From Chryseobacterium potabilaquae (lineage in GTDB: Bacteria > Bacteroidota > Bacteroidia > Flavobacteriales > Weeksellaceae), in assembly GCF_902728265.1 (NCBI RefSeq), contig NZ_CACVBR010000007.1, forward strand, positions 1 through 64,000: a stretch of DNA of 64,000 nucleotides, read 5' to 3'. Both the position numbers and the translations under genes were made by a program. Shown here piece after piece: positions 18,620-27,545 of this stretch. The notes under the pieces were generated by a model. That model worked only from the letters and a program-made list of their open reading frames with translations, made no database searches and was not told the DNA's origin. Numbering within the stretch: the first letter of the stretch is position 1; every line of letters starts with the position of its first letter.

Positions 18620-19305
18620 TGAACTCACAAACGGGATTTTTACTTTCCTCTATAAAATATGGTGAAAATGATGCCATTTTGCATTGTTTTACAGAAGAAG
18701 AGGGCTTTCAATCTTATTTTTTAAAGGGAATCTATTCTAAACGAAATAAGAAAAAAGCCTTACTTCTACCATTAAACCAATTAAATTTTTCCCTAAATCC
18801 TGGTAAAGGTAATGGTATATCCTCTATATTAACATTTGAGTTGGTAAAAAGTAATGATCTTTATAGCGATATAAGGACAAATACTGTGGTTTTTTTTATT
18901 TCAGATTTTTTAAATCAAAATCTAAAACACGAAAATAAAAATCCTAATATCTTTTTTTGCCTGAATGAATTTATTGATGAATTGGCATTGAAAAATTATC
19001 AATCTCATTTAATTTTCTTAATAAAAATTCTTACCATACAAGGAGTATCCCCTTTATTGAATAATGGAGAATATTTAGATCCTGAAACTGGCACTTTCTC
19101 ATTAAACCTATCACACCAGCTATTTAATAGAGAGATTTCCAGTATATGGAAAGATATTATTGCTTCACATACACCCTATGAAATCAAGATTCCTCAGTCT
19201 TTAAGAAAAGATTTCCTAGATAGCATATTAGTATATTGCCATTATCATATGACCGACTTTAGGATACCCATTTCATTGGAGGTCATTCAGCAAATATTCG
19301 AATGA
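18619..19305 (+). CDS. recO: DNA repair protein RecO
   Basis: 228 residues from the ATG at 18619, which overlaps the porZ TGA (TGATG). The in-frame TTG at 18616 is not needed. The N-terminal OB fold starts QTGFLLSSIKYGENDAILHCFTEEEGF, followed by the helical domain. No four-cysteine zinc motif is visible in the C-terminal half, as in many Bacteroidota RecO proteins. RecO loads RecA with RecR. It is the last gene of the nucleotidase-porZ-recO operon. Confidence 0.92.
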   Translation: MNSQTGFLLSSIKYGENDAILHCFTEEEGFQSYFLKGIYSKRNKKKALLLPLNQLNFSLNPGKGNGISSILTFELVKSNDLYSDIRTNTVVFFISDFLNQNLKHENKNPNIFFCLNEFIDELALKNYQSHLIFLIKILTIQGVSPLLNNGEYLDPETGTFSLNLSHQLFNREISSIWKDIIASHTPYEIKIPQSLRKDFLDSILVYCHYHMTDFRIPISLEVIQQIFE

Positions 19306-19334
19306 ACAGATAGTTTTTTACCTCTTTGAGAAGA

Positions 19335-19808
19335 TTAGATTCTTTTGTACATTAAGTATTGTAATCCACTTCTTCCCATTCTACTTTTTCCATCGTATAT
19401 ATATCCCACGGCTGTATATAACTTGTAAGCAATATGATTTTGTTGATTAACTGCCAAAACGATTTCATCACAATCTTTAAAATGTTCTTTCATAAAATTA
19501 TCGATAGCAGCCATAGCCACTTTACCAATTCCTTTACCTTGCTCTAAAGGATTTATCGACAATGATCTTAATAAAACAGCATTTTTATTTTCGGTGAGAT
19601 CAAATTTATCTTCACCAAAATCCAATACAAAAAATCCTACTTGATTTTCATATTTAAAAACTGTTACTGGAAATAATTGAGAATCATTCCTTTCATTAAC
19701 TCTAATAAGTGCCTCTTCTACCGTAGAAGTGTATTTCAGCTGGGTTTCATCTAAAGCATAATTTAGCTTAGGGAAATCTTTGGGTGTAAAAAAACGTAAA
19801 GTAATCAT
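19335..19808 (-). CDS. GNAT-family N-acetyltransferase
   Basis: 157 residues with GNAT motif A LRSLSINPLEQGKGIGKVAM and motif B VNQQNHIAYKLYTAVGYIYDG. The aromatic C-terminus (GRSGLQYLMYKRI) is typical. Substrate unknown. It converges with recO with only about 30 bp between the stops. Confidence 0.87.
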   Translation of the reverse strand: MITLRFFTPKDFPKLNYALDETQLKYTSTVEEALIRVNERNDSQLFPVTVFKYENQVGFFVLDFGEDKFDLTENKNAVLLRSLSINPLEQGKGIGKVAMAAIDNFMKEHFKDCDEIVLAVNQQNHIAYKLYTAVGYIYDGKSRMGRSGLQYLMYKRI

Positions 19809-19854
19809 AGAAAGAAAACAATGAATTTAGGATCGACCCTCTTTTATACAAATC

Positions 19855-20472
19855 TTAATGATGATATACATCTTGATACATTACTCCAGCAAGGATCTCT
19901 ATAGGTAATCTATTTTCTTCAGGAACAATAGGGCAATTATAATCATAGGCATTATAAGCACAAAACGGTTGATATGACTTGTTAAAATCTAATACAATCA
20001 TATTATCCTGAGGAACGACTAAATCCATATACTTTCCTCCTCCATACGTTTCTTTTCCATTGGTAGCATCACGAAAAGGTAAAAATAAATAATTTTTATA
20101 TTTTTCTAATTTCATCAAGTCCAGGCTTTGGTATAATGAGAGTGTATAGAATTTTCCATCCAATTCAAACGTAGCTTTTCCATATTCCTGATAAGATTTT
20201 GTTTTTCCTGAAGAGGTGGGGATTTCAAAAGGCTGTGTATTTTCCGATTTTATAAATTTTGCATTTATCCGATATTTAGGATTAAAAGGAAAAAATGGAT
20301 GTCCTTTAAAATTAGCAAAATTATCCCCTCGTAAAGGAGTTTCTTTTGAATTTAAATATTCTTTATTAAGCTCTTTTTGAAATTTTTCCACTTCTTTACG
20401 CTCTTTTGAAATCCTACTCTGAGACAAAGATAATAAAGGGAAAAAGCAAAGAATAAATATCCATTTTTTCAT
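19855..20472 (-). CDS. DUF1684 family secreted protein
   Basis: 205 residues with a signal peptide (MKKWIFILCFFPLLSLSQ). It matches the DUF1684 pattern: an N-terminal helix of charged residues, FKGHPFFPFNPKYRINAKF, then YGKATFELDGKFYTLSLYQS, FLPFRDATNGKETYGGGKYMDL, and the closing LDFNKSYQPFCAYNAYDYNCPIVP. The function of DUF1684 is not established. The conserved block of acidic, aromatic and cysteine residues suggests a binding or catalytic pocket. Single gene, predicted periplasmic. Confidence 0.85.
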   Translation of the reverse strand: MKKWIFILCFFPLLSLSQSRISKERKEVEKFQKELNKEYLNSKETPLRGDNFANFKGHPFFPFNPKYRINAKFIKSENTQPFEIPTSSGKTKSYQEYGKATFELDGKFYTLSLYQSLDLMKLEKYKNYLFLPFRDATNGKETYGGGKYMDLVVPQDNMIVLDFNKSYQPFCAYNAYDYNCPIVPEENRLPIEILAGVMYQDVYHH

Positions 20473-20560
20473 ACTCTAGTAAATTTAAAGTTTAAAACTA
20501 ACCATTTTTATTCAGCGCCTGAACTTTCTATTGATGAGAAAAATTATATTTATTATAAGA

Positions 20561-20959
20561 TCACGATATTTTTACTCTATATACATCTAGAGAATTCCTT
20601 ACAATAGACTCAACAAAAAAACCACCTTCTTCGGGTATGACTTCTTTCAAATCAAAACTCTTGCATTCCTTTGGCAACCCAGAAAAGACCAATGTAAACC
20701 AAAAGTCCTGCATAAAGGGTACATGTGTCCAATGAGGAAAGATCGTAATATTATCTGCGTAGATCAATTTACTTTGGTGCTCAGAATGATTATCAAACAG
20801 ATAGGTGGTATGCCAAATTCTGATAAGATTTCCCAAAAATGGTGATGCCGGAAAACAACAATGTACAATAACTTGTTTTTCTTCATCTATTTTTGGTTGA
20901 AGAGATTCTAAAAGTTCTTTAGCAATGAATGGCTTTACAATAGTATCTGTTTCTGTCAC
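20561..20959 (-). CDS. Conserved hypothetical protein (GTG start)
   Basis: 132 residues, no signal peptide, not recognised. The start is a GTG: an in-frame stop lies four codons further upstream and no ATG is available. It is rich in aromatic residues (IWHTTYLFDNH, FPHWTHVPFMQDFWFTLVF) with conserved-looking CCFP and GLPKEC motifs. A TAAATTTG -7 element lies 43 nt upstream at 21002-21009 on the minus strand. I cannot assign a function. Confidence 0.7.
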   Translation of the reverse strand: MTETDTIVKPFIAKELLESLQPKIDEEKQVIVHCCFPASPFLGNLIRIWHTTYLFDNHSEHQSKLIYADNITIFPHWTHVPFMQDFWFTLVFSGLPKECKSFDLKEVIPEEGGFFVESIVRNSLDVYRVKIS

Positions 20960-21208
20960 TATCTGATTTGATTAATAGTTAATTTAACAACGTTGATTTT
21001 ACAAATTTATTCATTTTAAATAGATAAAAAAAACAGTCTCCATTATGTGAATTATTAGTTTTTAAAAACAACTTACTAATTTATAAAACCATACAACTTA
21101 AAATACTCTCTATTAAGTGAATAAGATCCATTTTCTCTATACAAAAACATTTATCTGTGTCTGTTTAAATTTCCAAAACTGATACCATTTTCTTTTTTAG
21201 AGCCTGCT

Positions 21209-21216
21209 TACTTTTG
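21209..21216 (+). promoter_or_regulatory. -7 element (TACTTTTG) for the papain-fold lipoprotein
   Basis: Exact TAnnTTTG ending 19 nt before the ATG at 21236. Confidence 0.55.
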
Positions 21217-21235
21217 CAACACTAAAAATTCATTT

Positions 21236-21895
21236 ATGAAAAAACTAAAAAAAACCGCGGTAGTATTTCTTGGAATATTAATTTTCGAATCATTGACCTC
21301 TTGTAATGCAGATAGAGCAGATGAAATCTCTTCACCCGAAATAAGTACACCAAACTCCACTACTTTGGCAGCTAAAAATGACAAATTACCTAATTTCTTA
21401 AACGATAAAGGACGTGCAGCCATGCAGCTAAGTAAATCCAAGAAGAAAAAATTGGCATTTGATTTACTAAGTGGTAGAGAATCAGTACAAAATTATACTT
21501 CTGGTGTTTGTTATGAAGCCGTAGCATTTGTAAGATTTTTACTTGGTGATTCTGTTCCTAATAGTAATCAAGAAATTAGAAATCAGTATTTATATGACAT
21601 CTCTCATAGTAGAGCTTGGAATGGCACAAGTGACTTTAACACTGGAGATGTAATTATTTTTAGTGAAAGAAGAAGAGAAGGAATGGAGCCTGTTCATACT
21701 GCCATAGCAACTGGACAAGGTTGCGAAGTAAGATCGGTAAATGGAGGCTTACTAGGTTCTGGATGGCGTCCAACTAATATTCGTACTGTTTTGGCAGGAA
21801 CCAACTCTAGCGGTGAAGTAAGACACGATGGGACAACCATCACTGTCAGAATTCTAAATCTAAGAAGGCCTACTATACATGATGAATTATTATAA
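21236..21895 (+). CDS. Lipoprotein with a papain-like (NlpC/P60- or CHAP-like) cysteine hydrolase domain
   Basis: 219 residues. The lipobox LTSC (C23) predicts a lipid anchor. A linker of about 60 residues precedes a putative papain-fold core. C92 lies in a helix start (SGVCYEAVAFVRFLL), then the strand FNTGDVIIFSE, H154 in PVHTAIATGQG and N169 in VRSVNGG. Order and spacing fit the Cys-His-Asn triads of NlpC/P60 and CHAP enzymes, which cut peptidoglycan or amide bonds. The remaining C-terminal 40 residues are not recognised. The family assignment is from motif order only; an amidase of another papain-fold family remains possible. Confidence 0.6.
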   Translation: MKKLKKTAVVFLGILIFESLTSCNADRADEISSPEISTPNSTTLAAKNDKLPNFLNDKGRAAMQLSKSKKKKLAFDLLSGRESVQNYTSGVCYEAVAFVRFLLGDSVPNSNQEIRNQYLYDISHSRAWNGTSDFNTGDVIIFSERRREGMEPVHTAIATGQGCEVRSVNGGLLGSGWRPTNIRTVLAGTNSSGEVRHDGTTITVRILNLRRPTIHDELL

Positions 21896-21937
21896 TATAT
21901 AGTTAGTTTCAAATTACAATTTGTAAGCATTTATTTT

Positions 21938-21977
21938 TAAATATTCCTTTGCATTTAATTTATGCAAGGGAATATTT
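21938..21977 (+). terminator. Hairpin terminator after the papain-fold lipoprotein
   Basis: Long stem AAATATTCC-TTTGCAT / ATGCAAGG-GAATATTT with a 7-nt loop, 43 nt after the stop. Confidence 0.65.
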
Positions 21978-22052
21978 GTTTATAAACCTAAAGATGTACC
22001 CAATAAACCCAATCAGGAAGATAGATTCCCCTTCATTATATCGAGTATTTAT

Positions 22053-23558
22053 TTAATAATCAAGACTTAGCTTATCTTTTGTATAAGCTCTCACTTTCTC
22101 TGTAAGAGCAGGATCATTGGCCAGTTTTTTCCCATAAGAAGGGATCATTTCTACAAGCTTTTCTTTCCATTCCCCTTGAAGCTTTTCAGGAAAGCATTTC
22201 TCAAGAACAGTTAACATCGCATACACTGCCGTTGATGCCCCTGGTGAAGCACCAAGCAACGAAGCTAATGTACCCTTTTTATTCACTACCACTTCAGTTC
22301 CAAATTCCAGTTTGCCACCATCTTTTTCATCTTTTTTAATGATCTGCACCCTTTGCCCTGCTACTTTCAATTCCCAATCTTCTTCTTTAGCATCCTTAAT
22401 AAATTCTCTTAAATGTTGCATTCGTTGAGCTTTATTCATTGCTACTTGTTGGATCAAATATTTTGTGAGAGGAATATTGTGCCACCAAGCACCAAATAGT
22501 GAACGTAGATTTTTAGTATTAATACTTTCAGGTAAATCAAGATAACTTCCTTCTTTTAGAAATTTAGTAGAAAAACCGGCAAAAGGCCCGAAAAGAAGTG
22601 CCTTTTCCCCATCTATAATTCTTAAATCCAAATGAGGTACAGACATAGGAGGAGCATCAACAGTAGCTTGAGTATATACTTTTGCATGATGTTTTTCAAC
22701 CAATTCCTGATTATGACTTACCAGCCATTGTCCGGAAACCGGAAACCCTCCATACCCTTCACTTTCTTTAATATCTGAGCTATCCAATAAGGGTAATGCA
22801 TATCCTCCTGCCCCAATAAAAACAAAATCTGCAACAACTTCCTGTTTATGGCTGTTAATTCTATCCTTTACCTTCATTTCCCATTTTTCATCATTACGAG
22901 GATTGATATCCCTTACTTCATGGTATAAAAAAACCTCAACATTAGAATCTTCCAAAAGATGTCGTCCCATTTTTCTTGTTAAAGTCCCAAAATTAACATC
23001 AGTACCCATATCCATTTTAGTAGCTGCCATGATTTCAGATTTATTTCTCTTACTCATGACCAAAGGAATCCATTCTTTTAACTTCTTATGATCATCCGAA
23101 AATTCCATGCCTTTGAATAAAACAGATTCAGACATTTTCTCATGTCGCTTTTTCAAATATTCACTATCTTTTTCTCCAAATACCAAACTCATATGAGGGC
23201 AAGAGTTTATAAAATCGTTGGGATTCTGAATATATCCTTTATGTATTAAATAGGACCAAAATTGCTTTGAAACTTCAAATTGCTCTGCAATATTTTCTGC
23301 TTTTGAAATATCAATTGTTCCATCAGATTTTTCAGGAGTATAATTAAGTTCGCAAAAAGCAGAATGGCCCGTTCCTGCATTATTCCAAGCTGCTGTACTT
23401 TCTTTAGCAAATCTACCTAGTCTTTCAAAAATAGCAATTTCAAGATTCGGATCAAACTCATGAAGTAATGTCGCTAAAGTAGCACTCATAATTCCGCCTC
23501 CTACCAGGACAACATCATATTTTGGTTTTGGTGTTCTGCTTATAAGGGAATGTGACAT
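22053..23558 (-). CDS. mqo: Malate:quinone oxidoreductase
   Basis: 501 residues, normal length. The N-terminal FAD-binding motif is VVLVGGGIMSATLATLL, followed by the family's STAAWNNAGTGHSAFCELNYTP block, the GGYALPLL segment and a C-terminal SLLGASPGASTAVYAML. The enzyme oxidises malate to oxaloacetate and passes electrons to menaquinone at the inner membrane, replacing or complementing soluble malate dehydrogenase in the TCA cycle. Single gene; no canonical promoter was spotted close to the ATG. Confidence 0.96.
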   Translation of the reverse strand: MSHSLISRTPKPKYDVVLVGGGIMSATLATLLHEFDPNLEIAIFERLGRFAKESTAAWNNAGTGHSAFCELNYTPEKSDGTIDISKAENIAEQFEVSKQFWSYLIHKGYIQNPNDFINSCPHMSLVFGEKDSEYLKKRHEKMSESVLFKGMEFSDDHKKLKEWIPLVMSKRNKSEIMAATKMDMGTDVNFGTLTRKMGRHLLEDSNVEVFLYHEVRDINPRNDEKWEMKVKDRINSHKQEVVADFVFIGAGGYALPLLDSSDIKESEGYGGFPVSGQWLVSHNQELVEKHHAKVYTQATVDAPPMSVPHLDLRIIDGEKALLFGPFAGFSTKFLKEGSYLDLPESINTKNLRSLFGAWWHNIPLTKYLIQQVAMNKAQRMQHLREFIKDAKEEDWELKVAGQRVQIIKKDEKDGGKLEFGTEVVVNKKGTLASLLGASPGASTAVYAMLTVLEKCFPEKLQGEWKEKLVEMIPSYGKKLANDPALTEKVRAYTKDKLSLDY

Positions 23559-24026
23559 AATTTTAAATTTTACTTAAATTTCGGGAAAAATTCTTGAACC
23601 CATTCTTCTTTTTACAATTTTAACACCTTATTAATCAAGGAAAAATAGAAAAATTATTAAGCAAGAAATTATGATTGAATTGATCAATTAAAGAGTATAT
23701 AAATGGCCTATGTAAAAAATATCCCATTATTATGATTTCATTTTCTTTGTTATCCCTCTCTATTAGATATAAAACATGATATTTTAGTAATAATTATACT
23801 ACACATAATTAGTTATAATATTACGAGAAATATATGTGTAAAATATCAACTATAATTATATTTGTAATGAATATTATTAAACACTTATATCAAATTAAAA
23901 CAAAAAAAATAATAACCTTAAAAATATACTTATCTTTTTCTAGAAAAAATAAAATGATAATATTATAGTTGATATATATTAGGCAAACACATTCGTTCTA
24001 GAAACACAAGTGAATACACATCCCTC
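23559..24026. other. AT-rich intergenic region
   Basis: About 470 bp upstream of mqo, very A+T-rich. No reading frame, RNA gene or repeat that I can support. Confidence 0.5.
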
Positions 24027-24056
24027 AAAATAGCTAAGGTAATTCTTAGCTATTTT
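24027..24056 (-). terminator. Terminator after the DUF6150 gene
   Basis: Perfect 12-bp inverted repeat AAAATAGCTAAG / CTTAGCTATTTT, loop of 6, about 50 nt past the stop. Confidence 0.7.
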
Positions 24057-24106
24057 ATAGTTTATTTGTTTTTACAGTGTAAAATATAGATTATTGATCA
24101 CAAAAT

Positions 24107-24442
24107 TTAATACAATAAGTGTTGTTTACTTTTATTTCTCCATCCTGCCTGACTTTGGTATTTTACAAAAAAAATTTTTATATCTGCCTGGCTTTCATAA
24201 TCTACAAAATATATTTTGATTTTTGCCTGACTAGCATATTTTGTAAAAAACCAATTTCCATCATTAGTTCCTGCCTGGCTTTCATAATCCACTTTAAATA
24301 CCTTCAAGTCTGCTTGGCTTTCGTATTTTGCTACAAAAACCTTAATATCGGCCTGGCTAGAATAGTCTGTTGAAAAAACAGTCTGAGCATTCAACGCCAT
24401 ACCCAAGATGACAAAAAAGGTTATTAATAATTGTTTCATCAT
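24107..24442 (-). CDS. DUF6150-like secreted protein built of short tandem repeats
   Basis: 111 residues from the ATG at 24442 (the next codon is also ATG). ATGs at 24463 and 24460 lie only about 10 nt from the -7 element, so they are less likely. After a signal peptide (to LNAQ) the mature protein consists of about seven 10-13-residue units of the form Y-x-S-Q-A-(D/G)-(I/L)-K-(V/I)-(F/Y), ending in AGWRNKSK. This matches what I know as the DUF6150 family of Bacteroidota. The alternating pattern predicts a closed or solenoid-like beta structure. Function unknown. Confidence 0.75.
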   Translation of the reverse strand: MMKQLLITFFVILGMALNAQTVFSTDYSSQADIKVFVAKYESQADLKVFKVDYESQAGTNDGNWFFTKYASQAKIKIYFVDYESQADIKIFFVKYQSQAGWRNKSKQHLLY

Positions 24443-24470
24443 AGTGTATTTTTTATTCATCATATAAATA

Positions 24471-24478
24471 CAAAAATA
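24471..24478 (-). promoter_or_regulatory. -7 element (TATTTTTG) for the DUF6150 gene
   Basis: Exact TAnnTTTG on the minus strand, 29 nt upstream of the preferred ATG at 24442. Confidence 0.5.
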
Positions 24479-24543
24479 ATGCTAACCTAAGGCTTCTCTA
24501 TAATTCCCTAATTTTCATATAAAATCATATCGGTATTTTACAT

Positions 24544-24573
24544 AATTAAGCCCTGCAATTGCAGGGCTTAATT
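24544..24573 (-). terminator. 30-bp perfect palindrome, probable terminator of the lipocalin-like gene
   Basis: The two 15-nt halves are exact reverse complements with no loop, centred on CAATTG, with a GC-rich arm AAGCCCTGC. It lies 130 nt beyond the stop of the minus-strand lipoprotein gene and could work in both directions. Confidence 0.5.
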
Positions 24574-24701
24574 TATTTTTATATAAAATTATTATAGTAA
24601 ATATTTAGATGTAAAGATTCTTTACAAATAAAAGTTTCATACTTTTTATATAATGGAAGACTTTTTTTGAGTAAACCATTACAAAAGGTATGACTTATAT
24701 A

Positions 24702-25130
24702 CTATTTTTCTTTATTATAAGTTTGTTCATCAGCAGGTCCACCTTTTAAAGGAGATACAACAAGTTCAGTTTCTGTAAGTTTTTTGATTAAAAGTGTATC
24801 TACATTTGCAGAAGCTTCTTTAACACCTTCTGTATGACTCCATAATAAAAGCTTATCATTACTCACTTCCCACTTATCATACAATAATGTATGAATGTTT
24901 AAAGAACTGGCCGTATTATCTTTATTTAATTGAAACCCTTGCTTTTGATTTTCTTGTCCTGGGATTGGTTGTAACCATTTTCCTACAAGTTGATCTTTAT
25001 TTACTTCCTGCGAAGCCGGAGCTTCAGTTGATGTTGAAGTAGTGTCAGCAGCAGCAGCTTCCTCTTTCTTAGGAGAATTACATGCAACAAATAAAGCCGA
25101 AAGAATAATTAAAATACCTTTGTTTTTCAT
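24702..25130 (-). CDS. Lipocalin-like lipoprotein
   Basis: 142 residues. The lipobox is in LFVACNS (cysteine at 17), followed by an Ala/Thr/Ser-rich linker. The compact domain starts LVGKWLQPIPG with strands FQLNKDNTASSL, KWEVSNDKLLLW and LIKKLTETELVVS. This pattern (VGxW then a series of strands, one ending LxLT) is typical of the lipocalin-like domain proteins of Bacteroidota. Ligand unknown. Predicted to sit in the outer membrane or face the periplasm. Confidence 0.75.
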   Translation of the reverse strand: MKNKGILIILSALFVACNSPKKEEAAAADTTSTSTEAPASQEVNKDQLVGKWLQPIPGQENQKQGFQLNKDNTASSLNIHTLLYDKWEVSNDKLLLWSHTEGVKEASANVDTLLIKKLTETELVVSPLKGGPADEQTYNKEK

Positions 25131-25223
25131 TATTTATAATTTTTAAAGTTGTAAATATAATAATTTAAATCTATGTTGAGATAATATTTTTGAACTACCT
25201 TCTCAATAATTTAAAGTTATTCT

Positions 25224-26264
25224 TTAATTCAATTTTGCGGTTAGTTTTCTGAATTGTTTTTCAGCATTTTTTCCTTCATATAAGATTCCATAAATGCAAT
25301 CTATGATAGGTAATTTAAGTCCTTTCTGTTTTGAAGTTTTATAAATAGAATCCGCAGCATAGTATCCTTCCGCCACCATATTCATAGATTGTATTGCAGA
25401 TTTCACAGTATACCCTTTTCCAATAAGATTTCCCAAATTTCTATTCCGTGAAAATAAAGAATATGCTGTTACCAATAAATCTCCTAAATATGCGCTTTCA
25501 TTCACATCTCTTGGTTCTTCATAGATAGCTTCTAAAAATGTTTCCATTTCTCGAATAGCATTCGATACGAATACTGCTGTAAAATTATCACCATACCCTA
25601 GACCGCTGGCAATCCCTGCTCCAATGGCAAAAATATTTTTAAGAATAGCACTATACTCATTCCCTAGAATATCTTTACTTCCATGTACTTTAATAAAATC
25701 CGAATTAAATATACTTTCCAACTTTTCGGCAACCTTATCTTCCACTGTAGCAATTGTAAGATAAGAAAGTCTTTCCATAGCAACTTCTTCCGCATGACAG
25801 GGTCCTGCAATTACCGCTTGATTTCTAAAACCAATTTTAAACTCATCTCTTAAATAATGGGCAACTACATCATTTACTTTAGGTATAATTCCCTTAATTG
25901 CGGAAACAAAGATTTTTTCTTTGTAATCACATTTCATTTTGTCTAAGGTATCGGATAAATAAATGGAAGGAGTCGCTAATACCACAATATCGCATGCCGA
26001 TATTAATTCGTTAATATCCGTAGTAAGCTTTAGATTTTTTAGATTAAAATTAACAGCGGTAAGATAAGTAGGATTATGTCCGCGTAGCTCAATGGCTCCT
26101 TTTACGAATTCACTCCTCACGCACCAATGCACTACTTTACAGTTTTCTACAAGCATTTTTACAATAGCTGTTGCAAAACTACCGCTTCCAACAACTCCAA
26201 CAGATATATCTTTCTTTCCTTTTTTGTGATGTAAAGATTCCGAATGTGTCTTCTTTTTAGTCAT
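25224..26264 (-). CDS. gpsA: NAD(P)H-dependent glycerol-3-phosphate dehydrogenase
   Basis: 346 residues from the ATG at 26264. A longer frame from an ATG at 26312 would begin upstream of the TATATTTG promoter (26282-26289), so I reject it. The Rossmann motif is VGVVGSGSFATAIVKML. The catalytic helix region is KNIFAIGAGIASGLGYGDN, and the C-terminal domain ends PIIDCIYGILYEGKNAE. The enzyme reduces dihydroxyacetone phosphate to sn-glycerol-3-phosphate for phospholipid synthesis. A lysine- and histidine-rich N-terminal extension of about 22 residues (KKKTHSESLHHKKGKK) precedes the domain. Confidence 0.92.
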   Translation of the reverse strand: MTKKKTHSESLHHKKGKKDISVGVVGSGSFATAIVKMLVENCKVVHWCVRSEFVKGAIELRGHNPTYLTAVNFNLKNLKLTTDINELISACDIVVLATPSIYLSDTLDKMKCDYKEKIFVSAIKGIIPKVNDVVAHYLRDEFKIGFRNQAVIAGPCHAEEVAMERLSYLTIATVEDKVAEKLESIFNSDFIKVHGSKDILGNEYSAILKNIFAIGAGIASGLGYGDNFTAVFVSNAIREMETFLEAIYEEPRDVNESAYLGDLLVTAYSLFSRNRNLGNLIGKGYTVKSAIQSMNMVAEGYYAADSIYKTSKQKGLKLPIIDCIYGILYEGKNAEKQFRKLTAKLN

Positions 26265-26281
26265 AATAGAAATGTCAACTG

Positions 26282-26289
26282 CAAATATA
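26282..26289 (-). promoter_or_regulatory. -7 element (TATATTTG) for gpsA
   Basis: Exact TAnnTTTG, 17 nt upstream of the ATG at 26264; it decides between the two possible starts. Confidence 0.6.
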
Positions 26290-26443
26290 TTAAAACAAAG
26301 ATGGAAGATCATATTTTTAAAACATGATAATAGAGGTTTTTATATAAAATTAACACTTATTCACAATTGATCATTTAATCAAGACAGAAGTTAATAAAAA
26401 ACTAAATTTTTGTTAAAAATAATTCATAAAAAGTATTTTTAAT

Positions 26444-26451
26444 TAAATTTG
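26444..26451 (+). promoter_or_regulatory. -7 element (TAAATTTG) for the M23 peptidase
   Basis: Exact TAnnTTTG ending 39 nt before the ATG at 26491. Confidence 0.5.
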
Positions 26452-26490
26452 CCCACTTAAACTGTTAGTAATTATCTTAAGAGAAGAAAA

Positions 26491-27462
26491 ATGAAGAATT
26501 TTTTAAGCCGCAAAAAAAACATAAACGTCCTTTTAGCAGGTCTTTTATTCATTGTTTTTGCACAAGGGATCTTTATCGCAAAATTATATTCCGAAAGGGA
26601 TGATAAAATGTATGAAGTAAATCTTGTAAAAATTAATACTGAAAGAGATAGTGTAGATTATCTCAGAATGAAAACAGATCTTGTGTTAGTCGATCAAACA
26701 ATATCACAGCTTAATTCCTTTCTAAAATCAAAAGATATTGCCAATGAAAAGATAATGGCTTTACATAACGATAGCATTTCCAATTCAGTATATCTCGCTA
26801 AACAAGCTAATCGGTACAGTCAGTATTTAATGAATTTGCAAAAAAAACTCATGCAAGTTCCTTTAGGGATGCCTACGGACGGTTATATTTCGTCAAACTT
26901 TGGTATTCGAAAAAACCCTATCCCATTTAAGACAGTATATGCATCAGTAAAATCCACTTCCACCAGTGAATCGGTTGTGAACAATGCGGATTCAAATACA
27001 AAAACAGAACCGGTTGAAAAAACAATTGAAGTGACGGATAGTTATGGCACCAAAAGGGAAGTTAAAGTCATGGTAAATCCTACCACTAAGCCTGTTGCCA
27101 ATACCAATTCTACTGAAAAAAATGCCTCACCGTCAACTGAAACCAATCAAATGCAGTTTCATAAAGGCTTAGACATTGCGGTTCCTTACGGATCGGATGT
27201 AAGAGCGGCAGCGGCGGGAAAGATTATTTTCTCCGGACAAAAAGGAGGATATGGGAATTGTGTCATTGTTTCCCACGGCAATGGTTTAGCCACATTATAC
27301 GGGCATTTATCTGAACTTGTTGTGCAAGCTAATGATGAAGTGAAAGTGGGGCAAGTTATTGCAAAATCCGGTAATTCCGGGCGTTCTACAGGTCCACATC
27401 TTCATTATGAAGTACACAAAAATAATACTCCAATTAATCCAAAATTATTTATGAATCTATAA
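26491..27462 (+). CDS. M23-family (LytM) metallopeptidase, membrane anchored
   Basis: 323 residues. One N-terminal transmembrane segment (VLLAGLLFIVFAQGIFIA) is followed by a periplasmic helical, coiled-coil-like stretch (about 35-120) and a Thr/Ser/Asn-rich linker. The C-terminal LytM domain has the zinc ligands in FHKGLDIAVPYG and TGPHLHYE plus GYGNCVIVSHGNGLATLYGH. The full ligand set suggests an active peptidoglycan endopeptidase, although coiled-coil LytM proteins can also act as EnvC/NlpD-type activators. Single gene with its own promoter and terminator. Confidence 0.92.
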   Translation: MKNFLSRKKNINVLLAGLLFIVFAQGIFIAKLYSERDDKMYEVNLVKINTERDSVDYLRMKTDLVLVDQTISQLNSFLKSKDIANEKIMALHNDSISNSVYLAKQANRYSQYLMNLQKKLMQVPLGMPTDGYISSNFGIRKNPIPFKTVYASVKSTSTSESVVNNADSNTKTEPVEKTIEVTDSYGTKREVKVMVNPTTKPVANTNSTEKNASPSTETNQMQFHKGLDIAVPYGSDVRAAAAGKIIFSGQKGGYGNCVIVSHGNGLATLYGHLSELVVQANDEVKVGQVIAKSGNSGRSTGPHLHYEVHKNNTPINPKLFMNL

Positions 27463-27491
27463 AAAATGGCTGTCTTAAGGCAGCCATTTTT
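27462..27491 (+). terminator. Terminator after the M23 gene
   Basis: Perfect AAAATGGCTG / CAGCCATTTT stem with an 8-nt loop, directly after the stop, ending in TTTTT. Confidence 0.85.
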
Positions 27492-27545
27492 GTAATGTTT
27501 TGTGTTGAGATTCTAAAACTGGAATATATTTTATCCATTTTAAAA

